Below are positions 10,901 through 22,068 of a DNA stretch of 64,000 nucleotides, piece after piece. Made by a program: the position numbers and the translations under genes. The notes below the pieces were generated by a model that was not told where the DNA came from, searched no databases, and saw nothing but the letters and a program-made list of their open reading frames with translations. The stretch's first letter is position 1. Every line of letters starts with the position of its first letter. Source of the stretch: Yamagishiella unicocca (taxonomy: Eukaryota; Chlorophyta; Chlorophyceae; Chlamydomonadales; Volvocaceae). The stretch is from assembly GCA_003116995.1 (NCBI GenBank), contig BDSL01000040.1, forward strand, positions 186,001 through 250,000, read 5' to 3'.

Positions 10901-13194
10901 TGGAACCACGCTTGGGCAGGCTAACCGCAGGCAGTTAGCAGGGCTGGGGTCGCCTAACCCACACGACCCGACCGACCCAACCCGATCCAACTGATCCAAC
11001 CGACCCAACTAGGCCAACGAACCAACCGATCCCACCCCGACCCGACCCCGCTCGCACCTTGGGCGGGTAGTAGGTCCCCCCGTAAAAGGGCTCCAGGGAG
11101 GGGGTCAGCCACACGCTCATGGGCCACCCGCCGCTGCCGCTGACGGCCTGAACGTACGTCATCTGCGGGGGGGGGAGGGTGCCGTACATGACAGGGCCGG
11201 GGAGGGAGGGCGGGGGAGGGGGAAGTGCAGTAGGAGGATGGAGGGTGGGAGCGCGGGCGCGCGCGGTGGGGGGTCGGGGAGGGGGGGCCTGTCGCTGCTG
11301 GCTGCTGCTTCTGTTGCGGTCGCTGCATGGGGTCAGGTAAGAACCGGGGGCGGGGCTACCGCATCAGCCCGTGCGATGCCTCCGCATTCGCCCAACCGGC
11401 TTTGCAAAGAAACGACCAACCGCCAACCGTCAACGGCTCACTCACGTAGACGCGGTCCACGTCGGGGCGCTCCTCCCGGTCCACCTGGCGGCGGCGGCAG
11501 CGGAGGCGGCGGCGGCAGCGGAGGCGGTTTGCTTGGTTGCGCAGAAAAGGAGGCGACAAGCTACAAGGCATAGTGCGGTCTCGGAGCGGGCAGGGCGAGG
11601 GTGAGATGAGGGGGGAAGAGCCCGACACCGGCGGCAGGCGGCAGGCGGGTGGGCCACCTAGGGACACCTGGGCGGGGTGCGGTGCGGGCCGGGGAGCTCC
11701 GCCGCCCATCCACCGCCCTCCCATCCCAATCCCCCCCAGCCGCCCATCCACCCCCCCCCCACCTTGATCGCCACGAAGTGCCTGTTGATGATGTCCGCCA
11801 CCTCCTCGCTCTCAAAGGACTCCCGCTCCATCACGTGGCACCTTGGGGGGGAGGGAAGCCCGGGGGCGGTTAGGGGGTTCAGGGAGGGTTACAGGGGGTA
11901 AGGGGGATAAGGGGGTTTCAGGGGATAAGGGGGGTGTTGGGAGGCTGCAGTGGGGCTCTACACCCAGCAGCAACCGGCAGTAGCAACCGGCAATAGCAAC
12001 CGGCCGGCAGTAGCAACCAGCAGTAGCAACCAGCAGTACCGGCAATAGCAACCGGCATGCAGTAACAGTTCGCTCCAACAATGGCGCACCGCCCTCCGTC
12101 CTTGCGTCCTGCCGCCGCAGCCTCACGTCCGCGCAGTCCACTTCCCAAGCACCAGCTGGGGGCAGCCCTACCAATCCCCGCGCCCGCCCTCCGTCCCCTC
12201 CCCTGCTTCCCCGCCCCGCCCGCCAGCACGCACCTCAAAACGTGTGTACACCAAACGCTTCCAATCGTGTTTTCTTATTCAGTGCCGACCCTCGGATCTT
12301 CATCTCAACACCCCGCCTGCCCGCCCGCCAGGCACCGCCACCCCCCTCGCCCGCCATCCGCCCCCCCCGGCCGCGGGAACGATCCTTTTCGCGTCAACGG
12401 TTTCTATGCCCCTCCCCGGGCCCCCCCCGGCCCCCCCCCCGGCCCCCCCCCCGGCCCCCCCCGGCCCCCCGCCCCCCCCGGCCCCCCCGCCCCCCCCCCG
12501 GCCCCCCCCGGCCGGTCTCACCAGTGGCAGGTGGCGTACCCCACACTGAGGAAAATGGGCTTGTCCTCCGACCGAGCACGAGCAAAGGCCTCCTCGCCCC
12601 AGGGGTACCAATCCACCTACCGGGGGGGAGGGGGGGTCGCAGGCCGGGTCGTATTAACCCACGTCAGCATCCAGTCAGCATCCAGTCAGCAGCGACAGGA
12701 AGGCGCCCGTTCGCCGTACGCCTACCACATGAACCGACACCACAAGCGACAACCGCAGTACGGCATCCCCAAGCCTCGTCGTGCCGTGATGCCGTACCCA
12801 CGTGGGCCCGTCCCGCCCGTACGCACATGTGCGGGTGGCCAACCTTGCGTTCCAGAGCGAGCTTCGCGGCAATGCAGTGGGCCGCTCCCGTCGCCCCCTG
12901 ACCGTACATGTCACATACGTGCCCCTTGGGAGTCATACCGGTATACGTGTCCCATACGTGTCGTTGCAACGATACACCTGAAAACACAGCTGCGTCTGCA
13001 CTCACCGGGTTATGGGCATGCTGCAGCAGGTACGGCGACTGCTCCGAAGCCAGCCGGTTCGTGTGGTGCAGCTCGCCGCCGCCGTCATTGCTGCTGCCGC
13101 CGCCGCCAGCGCCCGCGGCGGCAGCAGCAGCGACGTTGGCTGCCGGGGGGTGGTGGCGGTGGGGGCGGGAGTGGAGGTCCGCGCGCTCCAGCAT
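1661..13194 (-). CDS. SPATA20: SPATA20/YyaL-type protein: DUF255 thioredoxin-like domain plus alpha/alpha-barrel, 20 exons
   Basis: Twenty exons join in phase: 13194-13006, 12616-12522, 11841-11763, 11484-11446, 11162-11058, 10675-10574, 9802-9539, 9222-9092, 8792-8693, 8065-7841, 7356-7290, 6493-6282, 6058-5984, 5666-5504, 5039-4942, 4536-4432, 3861-3765, 3325-2984, 2324-2182 and 1708-1661, giving about 892 residues. The DUF255 signature is complete: [29 protein letters not shown], the CHWC redox-type motif, [25 protein letters not shown] and [11 protein letters not shown]. Later exons give [55 protein letters not shown] and [13 protein letters not shown], typical of the epimerase-like barrel. 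Catalytic activity in this family is unproven. A run of 11 Gln interrupts the domain between YSAEDADS and FYVWEHSE. The frame is open upstream of Met at 13194, so a longer N-terminus is possible. Exon 3 uses an AAG acceptor. Confidence 0.93.
2590..4000 (-). repeat. Copies of dispersed repeat A core in SPATA20-like introns
   Basis: A core reading GACCCGTGGGTCGGCAC, mostly followed by RGGAAAATAAA, occurs at about 2596-2625 and 3891-3925, with a shorter copy at 3976-3996. These match, in reverse, copies elsewhere in the window (6755-6800, 9866-9888, 10255-10275, 12240-12300, 43075-43105). They lie in introns 18 and 17. Confidence 0.7.
2735..2846. repeat. Degenerate G-rich minisatellite (cccgtgggggaaa-like units)
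   Basis: About seven imperfect units of CGTGGGGGAAA spaced about 14-19 bases apart inside intron 18 of the SPATA20-like gene. It also opens spurious ORFs on both strands. Confidence 0.75.
7155..7275 (+). repeat. Dispersed intronic repeat A, best copy
   Basis: About 100-120 bases running from GGCCTTCGGCTTTCGTATC through GCATGCATCTCAAAAC and TTTTTTCGGACATCCACGGG to TTTCCCTCGAACCC. It matches, reverse-complemented, 26213-26310 in a ClpR intron over about 100 bases with few differences, and 26355-26412 almost base for base over about 50 bases. A diverged copy follows at 7640-7750. Confidence 0.85.
7640..7750 (+). repeat. Dispersed intronic repeat A, diverged copy
   Basis: Shares CCGAAGGTCGACATACGA, CTCCAGCATGCATCTCCAAA and an ending like CACCGGTTTTCC with the copy at 7155-7275, in the same orientation. 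It lies in intron 10 of the SPATA20-like gene, just 3' of exon 10. Confidence 0.7.
10001..10132. repeat. 20-bp minisatellite, about 6.5 copies
   Basis: Tandem unit CTGAGGTACCCGAGAGGTAC with one or two substitutions per copy, in intron 6 of the SPATA20-like gene. Each unit contains two GGTAC segments, so the array is rich in short inverted repeats. Confidence 0.92.
10340..10530. repeat. 38-bp minisatellite, 5 copies
   Basis: AACCAAACACACACGCGGGG recurs at exact 38-base spacing (about 10346, 10384, 10422, 10460, 10498), each followed by CTTAGCTCCCT and a C run. It lies in intron 6 and stops about 45 bases from the donor of exon 6. Confidence 0.93.
12416..12512. repeat. C-rich GGCCCCCC-type low-complexity array
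   Basis: Runs of 6-10 C separated by GG. It forms the start of intron 2 of the SPATA20-like gene, ending about 10 bases from the donor. On the minus strand it is G-run rich. Confidence 0.85.
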
Positions 13195-15901
13195 GCCGCC
13201 AGCGGCAGGATAAGACTGCCGTGCTAGGCCGCGAAAATGCAGAAGTGGACCGGGAGGGGAGCGGGCGCCGGTGCAGATGCTTCTGGAGCGGGAGGAAACA
13301 GGTCCAAGTGTCACAGAACCTGGCGTGGTGGCGTTGGTGGTGGTGTTGGCGGTGGCGGTGGTGCCGGGAGATGTTGCGCCGGTAGCGGCCACGGCTCGGA
13401 CGTGCCGGGAGCTACGCGCAGATATCCAGGCTAAGGCCGAGGGGGTGTGGCAAGGTGGAGATGCGGCGACCGGGATGGAGACGGAGGTGGAGGCGGAGGC
13501 CGTTGCCGATGGCCTCAGGCTGGCGCACCGAGCGGCCTGGAGGAGCGGTTCACCGTGATGAGTTATGCGATTGGGATAGATCTGCATCTGGAGCCGGGCG
13601 AGTAGAGCGCTCCAAGATGACGCTGCTGCGCTGGACTGGTTTCGCGATGACGCGGCGCACATTTGCGCGGAAGCCCTGGCCGCACCAGGAGCTGGGCCCA
13701 TGCGATGTATGTGTCTGGTAGATACCAAGAAGAGAGCTAGGCAGGGCAACCCGGGGCTCCTGCGTGGAGGACCAGGACGTACCGGCGCGAAAGAAGGTTG
13801 TTGTAAGGAGGTTGGGGCGCCCACGCGCCGTCCCAGGGTGGGCATGCGCTGCTCGGCGTTTAGAATTGATGGTTCCTATTGAGCTGAGCTGGTGATCGCC
13901 TGCCTTTTACGGGCCACCTTATTCGCAAGGGACAAGCCCTAGCTGCGCAAGGATCGTACTGGCGTGTCTCGCGGCTACCTTTGGAGCCATTTATAATATG
14001 TTAGCGATGGAATTATAGCTGACCGCATTGGGTTGTAACCGTAAATGCCGTTAGATGGGGCAAGGATATGGCGCCAACATGCTAAAGTTTCCTGTCAATG
14101 TGGTAATAAAAACGCGTCTAGATCGCATATTGAAGCGGTCTGTGGCGTGGTGTCATCCATATCTGATTGCCAGGCTCACCTTACGACAGCTGCTTACGGC
14201 AATCTGACGCGCGTTATGAGGACGTCATGAACATCACCGCCTTCTACTGCAAAAGTCACAATCTTTGACGTGCAATGGGATGTTCACGGTCCAAGTAAAG
14301 CGCCATGGCGCGCGTATCGCTGCGAATGCGGCACTCTCTGGACACAGGGCTTTGGATGGATAGCCGTGGAATGAGATGGACGGGTCACCTGGGCACCCTG
14401 TCATAGTGTGCACGGGGAAGTCCAGATGCCGACTCATCCCGGCAATTTGTCAATCGGTTTCGGGTTCAGCAAAGTAAATTTTGCCTCGACGCATTGCCTG
14501 CTGACCAGGTGGCCCTAAGAATTTACCAGCACCGCCCGGCCACCCACACAGCACGCTGTGGAGGCCCTTCCGCTGTCCTGACGCGCCGCATCCGTACATC
14601 CAAGCCTGGGGGCCTGCTCAGGGCGATTACAACACTCTGGCTTCTCCATTGCGTGTCCTAAGTTGTCTTCTGGCGCCTCCGCCTTTTCAGTGTGCGGTAA
14701 CACACTGCCTTTCCTTCTACGCCCGTCTACGTCCGACTGCGTCCATGTCTCTGCATGGGCAATCATTCGCCATGCATGGATGGCATTCGTGCTGGCAAGC
14801 TCGTCATCGTCAGCTGCTGCTTCGCAGACAGCAGGGTCGGCGTGAGTCAGTTGGCGGCGGCATTGCTTGGAGCAGCATCCTACCGCAAACCGCCCGGAGA
14901 AGGCCGGAGACCTCGTTCGTTACCACGTCGGACAGAAGCTGCCCCGACCGCCAATTTGCCGCTTTTGATCTACTTCGCAACCATTCGGGCAAAGGCATTC
15001 CTTTGCGGATCCCTGTGAAACCAGCGCAACCGGGACGACCATGCAGGACCATGCCCCTTTGTCCTGCGTTTGTGTAGTTGATTACGCAGCATTTACACAG
15101 CCATATGTCCTTGCTTGTTCGGAGGCAGGAGCTAGCGCCCCGTTACATCGTGTGCACGACAGTTAGGACTGCGGCGATCCGGGATGGGTACAATTTCTTC
15201 ACGAAGTTACCCATTTGACTACCCGTTTAGGAGTGGGGGTATGGGGACACGTGCCGCATTTATGCAATTGTAGTGTGGACGATCGACTTTTTATATGGCT
15301 GCTGAACCAAAGCTGCGCACAGATTGCGGGATGCATTCACACTTGCAAGGGGCGACACGAGCAGCCCTTCCGCGGGCACGAGCGGCCCTCCCCCTTCTCG
15401 TGATTTCCCCGTGATTCCATGAACTCGCGATAAGGAACATTCGTGCAATGTGCAACATCACCCAGCGACGGAACCCAATGCAGCATGAGCGGAGGGTGAC
15501 ATTTGGGCACTAAATCCAATGTCAACCATCTGGTACGACCCAGTGTCGAAGACAAGGGGACGCCGAAAATAATTAATGACACCTCCGCAACGTAATGTAA
15601 TTATGGACTGCTCAACGCAAACCGAATGGAAAGCAGGGTGATACGAGGCACAGATCGTTATCGTACAACGCCGTTAGACCACCTAAAACTCGCAGCATCG
15701 AAAGGCTGACCATTTGACTACCGGTATATGAAGTGCTGTCTGATACGTGCGTTTGCAATGGATTTAGATTATTCGGCATTAACATGTCCCCAACGATAGA
15801 ACACATGCCCTCACTTCCTCAAAAATTGAGGCCCCCATCCAACGCTCCCATAGTGCTCAGCGGTTAACGAGTAGACACATATAGCGTTAACCTTTGCCCC
15901 A
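13195..15901. other. Spacer between the divergent SPATA20-like gene and the membrane protein gene
   Basis: Up to about 13.85 kb an open minus-strand frame continues from the SPATA20-like exon 1 and may hold its 5' UTR or extra N-terminal codons. From 13.9 to 15.9 kb base composition is more balanced and no convincing exon was found. Short frames such as 14649-15077 (+) lack any domain. Unrecognised upstream exons of the following membrane protein could be here. Confidence 0.5.
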
Positions 15902-18900
15902 ATGAGGCAGCTTATGGACGACAGCGACGACACAGACGTCAATAAGCTCGTTGGCATAGCACTTGGGGCCGCTGGAGGCGTCATAATCATCACTGGGATT
16001 TTGTGGTTTCTATATCGCCGTTATGCCGGCCTTGGAGGCAGCCTTGCTGGCATCGTAAGTCTTCGCGTTCCCTTCCTGCGGCCACCTTCAATACTACGTG
16101 CATAATGCGTGCTAGAAGCAGTCGTTATCGCTGAAGGCCTGCCGCTTTGCCATCAGCACTCAAGTTTACACGCCGTCGCATGCGCATGTTCGTTTGCAGC
16201 CCCCGGAACGCAAGATGCTGGTGTTTACGGACCTGGGAAGGATACCGGACAGCACCCAAAGGAGCCAATCGGTGCGTAGTGGGAGGTGGCAACTGGGCAC
16301 GCCTTGCTTGGTAGCAGCATAGCAGCATGGCACTGGCCCTCTATTCGCCGTCTGGGACTAGAGTTCCCTGGTGCTGTTCGCGGCGCCTACCGGGAACACA
16401 ACTCCTCCAGAAGCCCCCTTGTTTTTCGCCTGGCAGCATGTAGCTGTCGCCTTAGCTACCCAGGCGGGTAGGACCTCTTAAAAGCTGCCACAAGGAGCGG
16501 CAGTCGCTGTGTTGGCCGTAGTCCCATGGCCCACCACCGGTACGACCACAGGCTCTGTATCGGTAATGATTCGATGCGACACCGGCCGCGCCGCTTCAGC
16601 TGCAGTCCACGCTGGAGCTTCGAAACCCTAGCCCCCCTGCCCCCCAACCCCACCCCTCCCCACCCCTCTCATCTGCCCTCCCTTCCCCCCCCCAGCGGCC
16701 CTTCAGCGCCAGGCCCCCCAGCCGCGGAGTGCCCAGGTCCGTTTCGGGACTGACCCAGACCGCGCCGCAGTCGCCGCGGCCGACCGGCCGCCCCACTTCC
16801 GCGGGCCGCCCCTCCGCCTCTCTGCTGCCAGCGCTGTCTGTGGGACTCGAACCTGAACCGGTGCCCAACACCCCGGGCTCCATATCCAGCCCGCGGGGCC
16901 ACGGCCGCTCCATCTTCAGCACCATGGACCACCCCCGCAGCAGCCACACCGGGGGCCCGACAGCGGGTCCGACGGATGTCTTGGGTGGCGGGGGGCCCGG
17001 CGGCAGCGCCAGCGGCGACAGCCGGCCTGGCTCCGCCGCCGGACCCTCCGGGCAGCAAATGCGAGGGCAGGGCAGCACCTTGGAGGGGAGCGAGCGACCA
17101 GGGTCGGGAGGCCGCCGCCCTTCCTCCGCAGGGGCAGCCGCCGCCGCCGCAGCAGCCGCTAGCGGTTCTAGGGGCCGGGCGACGTCGGCGATGGCGGCGA
17201 CAAGCGGTGGCGGTGGCGGCGGCGGTGGCAACGCCCTGCCGCCGGCGCTCGTCCCCACGGGCAGCGTGACGACGGCCTGGAGGGGCCCGGTGGTTCCGGA
17301 GCTAGCGCCCGAGCGGTCGCTGAACTCGGTGGCGGGGGCCATGTCGGCGGTGGAGCCCTTCGAGTCGCCGCGGCTGGGTACGGCAGCGGCGGCGGGGCCC
17401 CTGTCGGAGGCGGCTCTCTTCAGCGGCGGCGGCGGTGGCGGCGGCTCCGCCGCCGTCGCTGCGGCCGGCGCCTTCAGCGGCGGCGCCAGCGGCCGGCCGC
17501 CTCTCCCCGGAGGGCGCAGCAATATCTCAACCGGCCTTGGAGCTTCCGGCTCGGCGGCGGCGACGGTGACGGCGACGGCGACGGCTCCCGGCGCCGCCAG
17601 TCCTGTGGGTCCCTCCAGGGTGTCGTGGTCACGGCCGGGGAGCGGAGGGGCCGGAGGCGCTGACGCAGGCAGCGGCGGCGCCGCCGCCAGCTCGGGCGCG
17701 GGGCCCTCCTGGCCGCGCCCCAGCGGCATGCGGACGCCCAGAACGTCGCAGGGGGTGGGGCGGCTGAGCTCCACGGGGGTGGCGGGTGAGTGGGTGCCGG
17801 TGCGGGGCTGCGGGGGACAGCCTCGAAACGCGTGTTTACCGGGGCGGGACATGGCCGGGGCGTACGGGGCCGTGTCCGCAGCCTTTGACATCACACGAAG
17901 CAGCGCTTCCGATCCCGTCGCTGGAACCAAGGCGAGCGCGTCCTTTCCCGCACCTCTTGAGCCGCGAAGCTCTGCCAGCTTCCTGTTTCTTGTGTCTTCG
18001 CCGGTCCTGGGGCGAAGACACAAGGTGCGATGCCGCGGCCCAGGCTCGTCCTGCCTGCGCGCTGCTGCCCTCACTCTCACACTGCCACCGCTTTCACCAG
18101 CGCCCCCAGACTCCCCAACCGCCCTGTTCCCATAACCGCTTTTTACTTCCCCCGGCCGGGCCCTATGCCCCGCAGACGACACGGTCTCCAACATTAGCGG
18201 TGCCAGCAGCCAGTTCCACTCCTTTTCACACGCCGGAGAAGACACGGGCGGCGGCGGAGGCGGAGGCGGCTTACCGCCGCACCAGCAACAGCACGACGGC
18301 CAAGGCGGAGCGCCGTCTGCTGCGGCGGCGGCGGCATTAGCTGCCGCTGCCGCCCACTCGCAGCAGCGGTCGCGGCTGGGCGCAGGGTCGCCCGGCGTCA
18401 ACACGTCTGTGACCAGCAGTCAGGCGTCGGTAACAGCGGCGGGGGCCGCCGAGCAGCCGGCGGGGCAACAACAACAACAAAAGCAACAACAACAGAAACA
18501 GCAACTAGAACCACCGCGCAGCAGCATCAACGGGGCTGCGGTGGCGGCGCCGGTGGCGGCGGTGACGCCCTCCAGGGTGTCGGCGTCGTCATACATGACG
18601 CCGCCGCGGCTGCTCCCGCAGGACGGTGAGCCGGCGGCGGCGGTGTCGGTGGGCCTAGCTGAGCGGCTCAGCGTCGAGCCGGAGGGAGTCGGTGCTGGGG
18701 GGGCTACCGACGGCGGCGGCGGGCGGTCGCAAGGGCTGCTCCTAGAGCCCGCGGTGTCGGGCGGCAGCGGCGGCGCTGCGGGGCACGGGTCCCCGACACA
18801 GACGGCCTGGGCGGCGGCGGTGTCGCTGAGCAGCAAGCTCTTCGGCCGCAATACGCGGTCGCAGTCACAGTCGCAGTCGCAGTCGCAGGAGGGGCTCGCC

Positions 18901-18927
18901 ACTTCGCCCAGTGGTCGGGTCCCGTAG
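15902..18927 (+). CDS. Single-pass membrane protein with long disordered Gly/Ser/Ala-rich tail
   Basis: Four exons join in phase: 15902-16054, 16200-16271, 16696-17785 and 18176-18927, giving about 688 residues. Exon 1 has an acidic segment (MDDSDDTDVNK), a membrane helix (VGIALGAAGGVIIITGILWF) and a basic stop-transfer (LYRRY). Exon 2 has KMLVFTDLGRIPD. The remaining ~600 residues are low-complexity Gly, Ser, Ala, Pro and Gln with a small ordered piece near the end (AWAAAVSLSSKLFGRNTR) and an SQ repeat. Splice borders are canonical (GTAAGT, GTGCGT, GTGAGT, CAG). The ATG at 15902 could be the start, but a CAG at 15908-15910 could instead be an acceptor, so a luminal or extracellular N-terminal part may be missing. 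A TGTAA lies 216 bases after the stop. No family was recognised. Confidence 0.68.
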
Positions 18928-19923
18928 GGCGCCCCGCGGTCGGAAGCCAAGGTGTCCCCCCCCCCCGGGGGTTGCTTACCGTAAATACAGGACGAGTGCG
19001 ATTGCTACATTTTATTTGCATGCTATGGAACATGTTTTCTCGCTCTATATTTTATCCATGCTGAGCCGGCGCAGACTCTTCCTCGCAATTCCATACTGTG
19101 TTGCTGCCGGGTGTTCCCCTACGGTTGTTGCCGTGAACGTTATGTAAATCCTTCTGCCGTAAACAGTTGAATTGTTTTATGGGCGTGCTGGCGGCTGAGG
19201 AATCGGGCGTTCGCGGGCGAACTATAAAAATGCGTGTTCGTGCGGCGTGATGGTGCTTCTCTGCATGCCTCAATGCTTCCATCACGCATTAGTCGCGACT
19301 CCTCTCCCCTGGCATCATTCTTTATCTCCAATGAAAAATGGTGTCAGGGGAGGTGCCAATCAGGACACCGTTTGCTATAGGGTTTGCGCATCGGCGCGCT
19401 TCTCGCTGGCCTTGAGGCCGCCAGTAAATTACATCTGATGTCAAGAGTATGTACGTGTTGGCAAAATAATTTAGATAGCTCACAGTGCCGCTGCCCGACT
19501 GTTGCGTAACGATGTATATAACTTTGACGACGTGCACGCCTCAACCCGGGAAACTTGTCGCATCTGAAGCAAGATGTGCCATGTAACCGCATATATTTCC
19601 TAACATGCAGAACGATTTGGCTCTTGCGCAAGTTCGTTCGCCCAGATGAGAGAGGCCATAACAAAGCCTGTGTAATTCAGTTAACGAGTTTCATGATTGT
19701 TTGCGTGTCAAATATGAACGATATGATAACCAGCTGCGTGGGGGAGAGCACGGCCCGTGTGCCGGGCGTGGCCGCCGTACCCGCCCCACGTGGGAATGGC
19801 CAAAGCAAATAAGACGTGTCCCTCGACCTATGAGGATACAATTGCTGTTGGCCTGCAACAAATTGCCGTAATACCACACCTTCCGAACACCCGAACCGTT
19901 CCGAAAGTCTCGTTCCGGCAACA
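18928..19923. other. Spacer: 3' flank of membrane protein gene and PSAT promoter region
   Basis: No supported coding region. It contains a TGTAA at 19143-19147, a likely poly(A) signal for the gene ending at 18927. The last several hundred bases before 19924 should hold the PSAT promoter and 5' UTR; no clear TATA element was identified. Confidence 0.5.
19143..19147 (+). terminator. TGTAA poly(A) signal candidate, membrane protein gene
   Basis: TGTAA is the usual poly(A) signal in Chlamydomonas and relatives; it lies about 216 bases past the stop codon. Confidence 0.5.
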
Positions 19924-22068
19924 ATGCAGCTCCAGCAGCAGGCCAAGGTGGCCGCCGGCCGCCGCTCCGCCGCCCGCTCGGTGGTCAGCCGCATTCCTAC
20001 GGTCAATGTGAAGGCTACCGTTGCCATGCCAGCTCCCTCGTCGACCGCGACTCAGCCTCACGGCCGCGTCTTCAACTTTTCGGCTGGTCCTGCGATGCTA
20101 CCGGTGGACGTGTTGGAGCGGGCCCAGGCCGACCTGGTCAACTGGCAGGGCTGCGGTATGAGCATTATGGAGATGAGCCATCGCGGCAAGGAGTTCGAGA
20201 GCGTTATTCAGAAGGCGGAGGCCGACCTGCGCACCCTTCTCAACATCCCGTCCAACTACAAGGTTCTTTTCCTCCAAGGCGGAGCCAGCACCCAGTTTTC
20301 TATGATTCCGCTTAACCTGGCCAAGGCCGGCGAGACTGTGGACTACGTTGTCACTGGCGCTTGGTCCAAGAAGGCCGTGGAGGAGGCCCAGAAGTACTGC
20401 ACCGTAAACGTCGCCGCCAAGGGCGACAACAAATCCATTCCCGCGCCCTCCGGCTGGAAGCTAAGCCCCGATTCCCGTTACGTGCACTACTGCGACAACG
20501 AGACCATCGGCGGCGTTGAATTCAAGTCGGTGCCCGACGTCGGCAACCGCGTGCTGGTCAGCGACATGTCGTCAAACTTCATCTCCAAGCCGGTCGACGT
20601 CTCCAAGTATGGCCTCATCTACGCTGGCGCCCAGAAGAACGTTGGTCCCTCTGGTGTTACCATTGTCATCGTCCGCGATGACCTAATCGGCAACTGCCGC
20701 GCTGATGCGCCCGTTATGCTCGACTACAAGATTCACGCCGACAATGACTCCATGTACAACACCCCCCCGTGCTGGTCCATCTACATGTGCGGCCTTGTTT
20801 TCGATAAGCTCGTCAAGATGGGCGGCCTGGAGACGATGAAGAGCCTGAACGAGACTAAGGCCGGCATCCTGTACGACGCCATCGCCTCGTCCAACGGCTT
20901 TTACAACAGCCCCGTTGACCCCGCTGCCCGCTCTCTGATGAACGTGCCCTTCACGATTCCTTCCTCGCCGGACCTGGAGAAGCTGTTCGTCAAGGAGGCT
21001 GAGAAGGCCGGCATGGTACGATAACGCTTTTCGGTGGTGGGGGGGGGGCGGGGGTGCAATGTAAATGTTGGGCGACCAACGCAAAGGAGGCCAATTTAAG
21101 TGCTACGTGATGGCTTTTGTATCCGGTTCCACGTATCCTTGCTCATGTATGGTGGTTGTTTGCTGTGCAACGCACTAAGTGAATGGCGACGCGACCCGCA
21201 CATCAGCAGCAGATTCGGGCCATGTCAGCGTTGTGGTTCCAGTTCCCATTTGACCTGGTCTCCCATTTGACCTGGTCTCCCATTTGACCTGGTCTCCCAT
21301 TTGACCTGGTCTCCCATTTGACCTGGTCTTCCGTTTGACATGGTCTTCCGTTTGACATCTCTGACCTTGAGCGAGCTTTGCTGCCCCCTGTGACTGATCC
21401 CCTCCCGCCCCCCCGCTCCCCCTCCGCGCCGCAACCGTCTCGTTGCGCGCAGCTCCAGCTCAAGGGCCACCGCTCCGTGGGCGGCATGCGCGCGTCCATC
21501 TACAACGCCATGCCGATGGAGGGTGTGGTGCAGCTGGCCACCTTCATGAAGGTAGGGCGCAGGGGCGGGACGGGGCGGGTATGGTGCAGGGGCGGGACGG
21601 GGCGGTGTGTGAGGACTGTGCGGAATGCATGTGATGCAGCAGTCGAGCCCGGGCACCATGAAGTTGGGAGGGGTTGAGGGGCCGGGGGTTGAGGGCCGGG
21701 GGATATCGCAAAACGGAACCGTATAAGATGGGCGGGGACAACACAATGGACGGAATAGCGAAGATGCGCAGCAGCGGAATGTGGCGGGGATGGGTTGCGG
21801 CGCCTTCTTTAGTGGTCATGAGCAACGTGATGCACGTGTGGAATGGCTGCTGCTGCCGCAGCTGCGGCTGCGGGACTGATCGCTGCAGGCTTTTTTCCGC
21901 GTGTGTGTGTGTGTGTGTCGCTGTTGTCGGCTCTCACGACGATCAGGCGCACGTGTGCCGAAAATGGGTACTTGCGAGTCGTTCTTTCCAACCCTTAACC
22001 CCCGCCGGCCCCATTCCCCACCTACCTACCTACGCCCGCAGGAGTTCGCCGCCAAGAACGCCAAGTAG
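19924..22068 (+). CDS. PSAT: Phosphoserine aminotransferase, plastid-targeted
   Basis: Three exons, 19924-21015, 21453-21551 and 22042-22068, give 405 residues. The enzyme moves an amino group from glutamate to 3-phosphohydroxypyruvate, the second step of the phosphorylated serine pathway, using PLP. Residues 1 to about 47 are a basic, Ala/Ser/Gln-rich transit peptide; the mature enzyme begins near [13 protein letters not shown]. Family signatures are intact: [33 protein letters not shown], the PLP-lysine segment [11 protein letters not shown] (Lys238), the Arg-containing [18 protein letters not shown] in exon 2, and the terminal FMK / EFAAKNAK. Exon 1 is long and uninterrupted with strong C/G-ending codon bias. 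Intron 1 carries a 17-bp minisatellite. The gene converges with the ClpR gene. Confidence 0.97.
21245..21360. repeat. 17-bp minisatellite, 7 copies
   Basis: Unit CCCATTTGACCTGGTCT at exact 17-base steps inside intron 1 of PSAT. The last two copies carry matching substitutions (CCGTTTGACATGGTCTT). Confidence 0.93.

Noticed and set aside
12081..13385. 434-codon plus-strand frame opposite the SPATA20-like 5' exons
   Set aside because: It crosses the CHWC and [15 protein letters not shown] exons, whose minus-strand reading matches a known family.
16596..18404. 602-codon open frame on the minus strand opposite the membrane protein gene
   Set aside because: The plus strand has four phase-matched exons with canonical borders and a membrane helix; the minus frame is a GC-rich shadow with no domain.
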